From: Victivallales bacterium
GTDB lineage: Bacteria > Verrucomicrobiota > Lentisphaeria > Oligosphaerales > Oligosphaeraceae
Length of the DNA: 7,869 bases
Direction of reading: 5' to 3'
Assembly: GCA_017615955.1 (NCBI GenBank)
Contig: JAFZZD010000651.1
Location: forward strand, 1-7,869
Part shown: positions 1 through 5,274 of the stretch, one piece after another
How the letters are laid out: every line of letters begins with the position of its first letter
Numbering within the stretch: position 1 is the first letter of the stretch
The notes under the pieces: generated by a model
What the model saw: only the letters and a program-made list of their open reading frames with translations
Database searches by the model: none
What the model was told of the DNA's origin: nothing
Position numbers and translations under genes: made by a program

Positions 1-21
1 CCACAGACCACAGACCACTGA
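1..21. repeat. Short degenerate 7-bp tandem repeat at window edge
   Basis: Three consecutive heptamers are seen: CCACAGA, CCACAGA and CCACTGA. They start at the first base of the window, so the array may continue upstream. It lies 12 bases before the Shine-Dalgarno of the first gene. No function can be assigned; it could be a simple-sequence tract in the 5' leader or intergenic DNA. Confidence 0.5.
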
Positions 22-32
22 CAACTATGATC

Positions 33-40
33 AAGGAGGA
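33..40 (+). promoter_or_regulatory. Strong Shine-Dalgarno for the HPr-like gene
   Basis: AAGGAGGA matches the anti-SD sequence very well and ends 11 nt before the ATG at 52, a slightly long spacing. It supports that ATG as the start. It is the only strong SD in the window: the downstream genes start 2 nt after the preceding stop, or have only weak purine runs. Confidence 0.8.
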
Positions 41-51
41 ATAACGAATAT

Positions 52-1608
52 ATGCAAGAAGTTTCCATAGACAAAGTCTTGGAGCTGTTTGCGCCCAGAA
101 TCAGGGATCTGCTGTCGCTGATTCTTTCAATCGAGGATGATGAGCCAGAGCAGTTCCATACGACGCGGCCCATGCTGAATTACCTGAAGGCCAAGTCTGA
201 GCAGGCGGAGGAATTGCTGGACGCATACGGTGCACGTACCAATGCACAGTGGTTTCCTCTGCGGGAGAGCGTGGCCACGTTGAAGAATTTCAGCACGGCC
301 TGCTATGAGCTTTTGCATATATTGTATTCCTGCCAGTATTACAATCTGGGCAATGAGTTGGAGGGCTTTGTGAATGACACATCCCTCTACACCAACCTTC
401 TTGCCAACATGATACGCAAGGCCATGTGCACGCTGCTCAACCAGGCGCGTGCACTGGGGCTGGCAAGCAACCTTGAAAAGAAGGTGTTTGACTTTTCCGA
501 GGTGGTGCCCAATGTGCGCCTGCCCAGAAACCGCAAGCACGAGGGACCTGACAGCGTGAAGAACCGCATCAACGCCCTGGCCACCAATGTTCTCAACACC
601 ACCGAGGATGTGAACAATTTCAAGAAACTGGCAAAGGTGGCGCCTTCAAAGTGGGACAGCCTGGACTTCGATTTCCTGAACGAGACCAGGATACGCAGCC
701 TGGAAGTGGATATGCACGTGCTGCAGTCCCTGTATGACACGTATGTGTCCGACAGCGAGACCGAGAACAGCGACCCCGATCTGCTCAAACTGCGCGGGCG
801 CATAACTGGCGCCCTGCATCTGCTTCGCATCCTCACCATCTACGTCCACTACTACGAGCGTCATATATGCCATCCAGGATGTTCCGATGAAAAGGATTAC
901 GTCGATATAACACCGTTCCGCAACGCCATCATCAAATACCTGGCGCATTACATTGCGTTGTTCCTTGGCGAGGGGCGCAAGCTGTGCTCCGCTTTGCTGC
1001 GCAAGTATTGTGTGATGAAGACAGTCACGGTCAAGGTGCCGCCCTATATTGGCTTCCACATGAGGCCCTCCACACTGGTGGCGGCGATTGTGATGCATTA
1101 TGGGTGCGACGTTACTCTGCGCCTGGGAACCTCCGAATATGATGCCTCCAATGCCTTCAACCTGATGCAGGCCAATGGCTTCATCGACCAGAAGAAGCGT
1201 GCTTTCCTTTTGCAGAACCTGGGCAAGAGGGATTTCTCCGCCATAGATGAGCAGATTGCCTCTGGCAAGGTGGACAGGCGCCTGGCGATACGCAACATTC
1301 TCTACAAGCTGGCCTCAGAGGGCATTGTGAAGCTGTACAAGGTGCCTGTGGAGATTGAGGATGTGCCGTTGGATGACATGGCGTCACTTTGCCAGAACGT
1401 CTATAATGCGGTGGAATACTTGATGAAGAATGACAGGCGCATGGGCATTTCCTTTGACGCCTCCATTACGTTCACTGGTCCGGAACAGGCCGTGGATGAC
1501 ATTGCGGTGCTGGCGGATGCGGACTATGGCGAGAGCGAGCAGGGTGTGGACTTGCCTTTGCCGCACCGGCTGGATTACCTTAACTTCAAGCGCAGGATTG
1601 CAAAATAG
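52..1608 (+). CDS. HPr-like phosphocarrier-domain protein with a large insertion
   Basis: A 518-residue protein. Residues 1-320 are mostly predicted-helical and match no family I recognise. From about residue 322 the sequence resembles HPr, the small PTS phosphocarrier. The GxHxRP active-site motif is present with His336 (HPr His15), Arg338 and Pro339, followed by a strand with Asp353 and an HPr-helix-2-like segment near 364-376. The regulatory Ser46 position is Asn367 by ungapped alignment. Residues of about 379-467 have no HPr counterpart, and then 468-494 resemble the last strand and helix of HPr, ending in a YGE motif like the canonical C-terminus. HPr is normally about 85-90 aa, so this is a large fused, split version. 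No enzyme I or enzyme II genes are in the window, so sugar transport is not implied; a regulatory phospho-acceptor role is inference. It has a strong SD and is first gene of an operon with rdgB and nnr. The domain call is fairly sure; the cellular role is unknown. Confidence 0.75.
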   Translation: MQEVSIDKVLELFAPRIRDLLSLILSIEDDEPEQFHTTRPMLNYLKAKSEQAEELLDAYGARTNAQWFPLRESVATLKNFSTACYELLHILYSCQYYNLGNELEGFVNDTSLYTNLLANMIRKAMCTLLNQARALGLASNLEKKVFDFSEVVPNVRLPRNRKHEGPDSVKNRINALATNVLNTTEDVNNFKKLAKVAPSKWDSLDFDFLNETRIRSLEVDMHVLQSLYDTYVSDSETENSDPDLLKLRGRITGALHLLRILTIYVHYYERHICHPGCSDEKDYVDITPFRNAIIKYLAHYIALFLGEGRKLCSALLRKYCVMKTVTVKVPPYIGFHMRPSTLVAAIVMHYGCDVTLRLGTSEYDASNAFNLMQANGFIDQKKRAFLLQNLGKRDFSAIDEQIASGKVDRRLAIRNILYKLASEGIVKLYKVPVEIEDVPLDDMASLCQNVYNAVEYLMKNDRRMGISFDASITFTGPEQAVDDIAVLADADYGESEQGVDLPLPHRLDYLNFKRRIAK

Positions 1609-1610
1609 CC

Positions 1611-2180
1611 ATGGACACGATAGTCGTCGCCACAGGAAACAAGCACAAGGTGCAGGAAATCAGTGAGATTCTTGGTGCCAGGGGCTACCATGTAATCGGC
1701 GCACAGGAAATGGGCGACATGCCGGACGTGGTGGAGGACGGCTTGACCTTTCTGGACAATGCCACCAAGAAGGCACTGGAGACGGCGCGGGCATTGAATT
1801 GCACGGTGCTGGCGGACGATTCAGGGCTGGAGGTGCTGGCATTGAACGGCGAGCCCGGCGTGTTCTCCGCCCGCTACGCTGGCGAAGGCGGCAATGACGG
1901 CAGGAATGTGAGGAAGTTGCTGGACAATATGAAGGGCATGACTGACAGGCGCGCCCGCTTCGTGTGCGTGATGGTGGTGGCTTCGCCAGAAGGCGTGATT
2001 GCCACTTCCCGCGGCGAGGTCAATGGGACCATTGCCCAGGCACCCGCAGGTGAGGGTGGCTTTGGCTATGACCCCGTGTTCATTCCTGACGGCTATGACA
2101 AGACCTTTGGCCAGTTGCCGCAAGAAGTGAAGAACAGCCTTTCCCACAGGGGGAATGCCCTGAAGGCGCTTGAACTATAG
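1611..2180 (+). CDS. rdgB: RdgB/HAM1 family XTP/dITP diphosphatase
   Basis: A cytosolic house-cleaning enzyme that hydrolyses non-canonical purine nucleotides (dITP, XTP, ITP) to the monophosphate and pyrophosphate, preventing their incorporation into nucleic acids. At 189 aa it has normal family length. The family motifs are intact and in order: TGNxxK at residues 8-13 (nucleotide binding), DDSGL at 69-73 with Asp70 at the expected catalytic or metal-binding site, GVFSARYAG at 83-91, GFGYDPVF at 150-157, and KN followed by SHRGNAL at 174-184 (base recognition). The ATG lies 2 nt after the stop of the upstream gene, with no recognisable SD, so translational coupling is likely. It is followed after another 2 nt by nnr, so both metabolite-repair enzymes should be made from one transcript. 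The assignment is secure; the symbol follows the E. coli name. Confidence 0.95.
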   Translation: MDTIVVATGNKHKVQEISEILGARGYHVIGAQEMGDMPDVVEDGLTFLDNATKKALETARALNCTVLADDSGLEVLALNGEPGVFSARYAGEGGNDGRNVRKLLDNMKGMTDRRARFVCVMVVASPEGVIATSRGEVNGTIAQAPAGEGGFGYDPVFIPDGYDKTFGQLPQEVKNSLSHRGNALKALEL

Positions 2181-2182
2181 AC

Positions 2183-3634
2183 ATGCCTGCGATTATCTCC
2201 ACATTTGAAATGCGCTGCGCAGAAGCGGCGGCGATGGAGGCTGGTGTTCCGCAACGTGAACTTATGCTGAATGCGGGGCGTAATGCAGCCAGGGAGATTG
2301 TGCGCTTTTGCAATGCCACTTTGCTGCCACGGCACAGGCAGCGCTATTTTGTGCTGGCTGGCGGCGGCAACAATGGCGGCGACGCCTTTGTCGTTGCGCA
2401 TAATCTGGACAAGCCAGCCGTGGTGTTCACCACGGCGGAAACACACGCTGAACCAGCGGAGGAGTTCAGGCAGGGACTGGACTTCGTGGATGCATTCAAA
2501 CCCCAGGCTGGCGATGTGATCATCGATGGCTTGCTGGGCATTGGAATACATGGTGCAGTGCGCCCTGAAATGGCTGCGCTGATTGAGAAAGTCAATGCCA
2601 GCGGTTTGCCTGTGGTATCGCTGGATCTGCCGTCTGGTCTGAATGCGGATGATGGCAGCGGCGAGTGCGTTGTCAATGCGGACATGACCGTTACCATGCA
2701 TTCGCCGAAGCAGGGTATGTTTGTGGGCAAGGGGCCTGACTGCTGCGGCGTGATACGCGTGGTCTCCATTGGCATTCCCAATGAATTCGAGATTGGCGAG
2801 CATCCGCTGGCATTCGGCGAGGATGAGGCCCGTGCATTGCTGCCACGTCGAAAGCAGACTAGCCATAAATACGACTTTGGCCATCTGCTTTGCCTGGCAG
2901 GTTCTGAAAACTATCCAGGTGCGCCAGCCTTGGCTGCCCGCAGCGCGGCGCGAGCCGGTGCGGGGCTTGTCACGCTGGCTGTCCCAGGCAGGACGAAATT
3001 GCCTTGCCTGGAGGCTGCGTTGATTGTCAGGCATCTTGGTGATGAGACGCATTTCGTCCAGGAGCATTTGGAAATGCTGCCTCTGGAAAAGTACAATGCC
3101 ATCCTGTTTGGACCTGGCATTGGCCAGGACGTGCCGATGCAGGCGCTTGAGACATTGCTTGCGGAGAATATTCCAATGGTCATTGACGCCGATGGGCTGC
3201 GTCTTCTGGCGAAGCTGGGCGCAAAGGCGGCTGTGCTTTTGCTGAAGAGGAAGCAGCCTGTGGTGCTTACGCCGCATGAGGGCGAGCTTAATGCATTGCG
3301 CCAGGGTGTGCCAGGCATTTTGAAGATGCCGCCGTCCTGTTTGTACATAGTTCGCAAGGGACCGCAGACCAAGGTGCATAGTCCAGACGGCGCATTCTCC
3401 GTGAATCTGTCTGGCAATGCGGCGCTTGCCACGGCTGGAACAGGCGATGTTTTGTCGGGGGTAGTGGCATCGTTCCTGGCGCAGGGCATGGCTGCGCAGG
3501 ATGCGGCAAGGCTTGCGGTGTTCCTGCATGGCCATGCCGCCAGCATCTCAACAATGCCGCAGCGTGCTCTGATGGCGGACGATTTGCTGGCGCTGCTTCC
3601 ACAGGCCTTGGCAGATGTCTCCCCCCTGTCATGA
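2183..3634 (+). CDS. nnr: Bifunctional NAD(P)H-hydrate epimerase / ADP-dependent dehydratase
   Basis: Repairs hydrated NADH and NADPH. The N-terminal YjeF_N domain epimerises R- and S-NAD(P)HX, and the C-terminal ribokinase-like domain dehydrates S-NAD(P)HX using ADP. At 483 aa both domains are present. The N-domain (about 1-215) shows LMLNAG at 27-32, GGGNNGGDAFV at 60-70, DGLLGIG at 115-121 and LDLPSGLNAD at 147-156. The C-domain (about 225-478) shows the CLAGSENYPGAPALAARSAARAGAG region at 237-261, FGPGIG at 309-314, IDADGLRLL at 334-342, TPHEGE at 363-368 and TAGTGDVLSG at 417-426 with the family's catalytic Asp (Asp422). The stretch between TPHEGE and the following RKG is about 10 residues shorter than in E. 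coli YjeF as I recall it, so a surface helix is probably lost. It is third in the operon, starting 2 nt after the rdgB stop, without an evident SD. Confidence 0.95.
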   Translation: MPAIISTFEMRCAEAAAMEAGVPQRELMLNAGRNAAREIVRFCNATLLPRHRQRYFVLAGGGNNGGDAFVVAHNLDKPAVVFTTAETHAEPAEEFRQGLDFVDAFKPQAGDVIIDGLLGIGIHGAVRPEMAALIEKVNASGLPVVSLDLPSGLNADDGSGECVVNADMTVTMHSPKQGMFVGKGPDCCGVIRVVSIGIPNEFEIGEHPLAFGEDEARALLPRRKQTSHKYDFGHLLCLAGSENYPGAPALAARSAARAGAGLVTLAVPGRTKLPCLEAALIVRHLGDETHFVQEHLEMLPLEKYNAILFGPGIGQDVPMQALETLLAENIPMVIDADGLRLLAKLGAKAAVLLLKRKQPVVLTPHEGELNALRQGVPGILKMPPSCLYIVRKGPQTKVHSPDGAFSVNLSGNAALATAGTGDVLSGVVASFLAQGMAAQDAARLAVFLHGHAASISTMPQRALMADDLLALLPQALADVSPLS

Positions 3635-3677
3635 AAAACGTGTTAATACCAATTGCGATAGATTATTATTGAAGAAA

Positions 3678-4685
3678 ATGAAAGATGATTTGAATGAAAA
3701 ACAGAGCACCGCAAAAGAGGAAAAGAAGATTTTCGGTGTCAGGTCTGTATATGTTATTGTAGTGCTTGTCTTGATTGCCCTGGCTGCGATTTTTTCAATA
3801 GTGCTTAATAACTGCTGTTCAAACAAGAATGTGCAGCCAAAGCCAAGTGATACGAAAGTCAAGCCTGATGTGCAAGTGCCTGTTATCCAAGATGGCGGCA
3901 GTGAAACCACGTCTGATGACGATGATGACGAGGTAATAGTTGACGATAGAAGGAAGGTAGTACCATTGCCAAATGGCGTGGAACTTTGTCTGGTCAAAGT
4001 TGAGAAAGGCAGTTTCAAGATGGGAAGCAGTAAGAATGCGGAGAATGAGAATCTGCATCTTGTGCACATAACAAAGGACTACTGGCTTGGAAAATACGAG
4101 GTTACGCAAGAACAGTGGATGGCTCTCATGGATGGCAATCCAGCATTTTTCAAAAAGGAAGGCAAATACCCAGTTGAGGGCGTCAGCTGGATGGAGGCCA
4201 TGGAATTCTGCGGTAAATTGACAGAAATTGAGCGCAAGGCCGGGCGTTTGCCTGAAGGCTATGTCTATACCTTGCCTACGGAGGCGCAATGGGAGTATGC
4301 CGCAAGATGCTGCGGCAAATACGGTGACCGCACTTATAGCGGAGGCTCTAAAATTGACATTCTGGGATGGTATGTCGAAAATTCAGGCAAAACCTCGCAT
4401 CCAGTAGGTGGCAAGAAACCAAATGAATTTGGCTTCCATGATATGACTGGCAATGTCTGGGAATGGTGTCTGGACCACTCGCATATTGGCTCCATCACAA
4501 ATACATATATCGATGATATCAGCGATCCCTACTGCACTATGGGTTCTTATCGCATATTGCGTGGTGGCGGCTGGAGCAATAGTACATGGGGGTGCAGAGT
4601 GGCGTCCCGCATCAGTCGTGATCCACGGAGAATACGCACCAATGCCATTGGCTTCCGCGTGGCTCTGGCACCAGAGATAAAATAG
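3678..4685 (+). CDS. Membrane-anchored SUMF1 (formylglycine-generating enzyme-like) protein
   Basis: A 335-aa protein from the start chosen here. A polar, lysine-rich N-terminus is followed by one transmembrane helix (about residues 25-43), then a low-complexity linker with an Asp-rich run (about 80-92), then a SUMF1/FGE-sulfatase-fold domain (about 98-332). This topology places the domain outside the cytoplasm. Domain motifs are WLGKYEVTQEQW, YPVEGVSWMEAMEFC, LPTEAQWEYAA, TGNVWEWC, RILRGGGW and a terminal GFRVA. In true formylglycine-generating enzymes two copper-binding catalytic cysteines follow the RGGS(Y/W) motif; here the first position is Asn and the pair is not present, so sulfatase activation is unlikely. 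SUMF1-fold proteins without the pair occur in many roles (ligand binding, other oxidases), and I cannot choose between them. An in-frame ATG at 3615 would add 21 residues and overlap nnr, with no SD; the later start is preferred, although its upstream GAAG is also weak. Base composition is AT-richer than the upstream operon. Confidence 0.85.
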   Translation: MKDDLNEKQSTAKEEKKIFGVRSVYVIVVLVLIALAAIFSIVLNNCCSNKNVQPKPSDTKVKPDVQVPVIQDGGSETTSDDDDDEVIVDDRRKVVPLPNGVELCLVKVEKGSFKMGSSKNAENENLHLVHITKDYWLGKYEVTQEQWMALMDGNPAFFKKEGKYPVEGVSWMEAMEFCGKLTEIERKAGRLPEGYVYTLPTEAQWEYAARCCGKYGDRTYSGGSKIDILGWYVENSGKTSHPVGGKKPNEFGFHDMTGNVWEWCLDHSHIGSITNTYIDDISDPYCTMGSYRILRGGGWSNSTWGCRVASRISRDPRRIRTNAIGFRVALAPEIK

Positions 4686-4702
4686 TTTTATAGCAAGTGT
4701 TT

Positions 4703-4716
4703 CCATACGCCTATGG
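4703..4716 (+). other. Small hairpin just after the SUMF1-protein gene
   Basis: CCATA at 4703-4707 pairs with TATGG at 4712-4716 across a four-base loop, 17 nt after the stop. It has only 5 bp and no T-run follows. It is probably a weak structure and is listed only because it begins a series of three hairpins in this convergent gap. Confidence 0.3.
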
Positions 4717-4723
4717 CATCAAT

Positions 4724-4746
4724 GTGAGCGCCGAAGCGGCGCTCAC
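4724..4746. terminator. Perfect GC-rich hairpin in convergent gap (possible bidirectional terminator)
   Basis: GTGAGCGCCG at 4724-4733 pairs perfectly with CGGCGCTCAC at 4737-4746 over a three-base loop (10 bp, or 9 bp with a five-base loop). It lies between the 3' ends of the plus-strand SUMF1-protein gene and the minus-strand DUF192 gene, where a shared terminator is expected. Neither side has an adjacent T-run, so it is not a canonical intrinsic terminator. It could act as an mRNA 3'-end stabiliser or a REP-like palindrome. Confidence 0.5.
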
Positions 4747-4752
4747 TCAAGT

Positions 4753-4780
4753 CGCCTTAGCGGAAACAGCGCTCTTGGCG
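4753..4780. other. Second GC-rich imperfect hairpin in convergent gap
   Basis: CGCC at 4753-4756 pairs with GGCG at 4777-4780, and inside it AGCG at 4759-4762 pairs with CGCT at 4770-4773, separated by a small internal loop. It is six bases from the preceding 10-bp hairpin. The rest of the gap (4781-4816) is AT-rich; on the minus strand the DUF192 stop is followed at once by a run of seven T with no preceding hairpin. Confidence 0.4.
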
Positions 4781-4816
4781 TAAATATGCGCTAGATGATA
4801 GTGTTATAAAAAAAGT

Positions 4817-5272
4817 CTATTTAAGGGATGGCAGCTTTATTTTGTCGCCGACTTTGATTTCGGAGGCCATGCCCGCATTTAATTCCAGGGCGTATTTTGC
4901 TGGCTTTATGCTGGAATATAGAGGCAATCTGGCGCAATATGCGGCATCGCTTTCGTTGGATGCCTGTGGCGGCTCTGTTTTCATTGTGTGAATAGCCGTG
5001 ACGACGCCGTTTTTATCCATGTAGATTATGTCCAGAGGGATTAGTGTATTGCGCATCCAGAAGGAAAGCACATCCTCATTTTGAAAGACAAACAGCATGC
5101 CTCCGTCGTATGCGAGTTCCTTGCGGTTCATCAGGCCTTTGACGCGTCCCTCGTCCGTGTCCACCATTTCAATATGTGTGAAAAGCATGGAGCCAAGCTG
5201 GATTGCGTGGAATTTTGTCTCCTGTGCGAATAGCATTGTTGCCAGAGTCAAGATAAACAGTGTCTTTTTCAT
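4817..5272 (-). CDS. Exported DUF192 family protein
   Basis: A 151-aa protein beginning with a short basic stretch (MKK) and a hydrophobic core, with probable signal-peptidase cleavage after residue 16, so it is likely periplasmic. The remainder is a full DUF192 domain (PF02643): RVKGLMNR at 43-50, GGMLFVF at 57-63, FWMRNTLIPLDIIYMD at 71-86, YALELNAG at 127-134 and VGDKI at 141-145. The biochemical function of DUF192 is not established to my knowledge. A roughly 20-residue stretch (about 100-121) rich in polar residues separates the core from the C-terminal strands. The ATG lies 2 nt downstream of the stop of the hybrid kinase gene and lacks a clear SD, so the two are probably co-transcribed and translationally coupled. 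No functional link between a sensor kinase and DUF192 is known to me. Confidence 0.9.
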   Translation of the reverse strand: MKKTLFILTLATMLFAQETKFHAIQLGSMLFTHIEMVDTDEGRVKGLMNRKELAYDGGMLFVFQNEDVLSFWMRNTLIPLDIIYMDKNGVVTAIHTMKTEPPQASNESDAAYCARLPLYSSIKPAKYALELNAGMASEIKVGDKIKLPSLK

Positions 5273-5274
5273 GG

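Noticed and set aside
2093..3535. Long open frame (480 codons) on the minus strand opposite nnr
   Set aside because: The plus strand there encodes a full-length Nnr with all motifs. The antisense translation is His, Arg and Gln rich with no domain pattern, as expected from codon bias in a mirrored frame.
3615..3677. Upstream ATG for the SUMF1-domain protein
   Set aside because: It overlaps the nnr end by 20 nt, lacks an SD, and adds 21 residues with no signal or domain; the ATG at 3678 gives a normal N-in membrane anchor.
3799..3825. Lipoprotein signal at the N-terminus of the SUMF1-domain protein (two Cys after the membrane helix)
   Set aside because: The residues before the Cys pair are V-L-N-N, not a lipobox, and the helix is preceded by about 24 polar residues, so a membrane anchor fits better.
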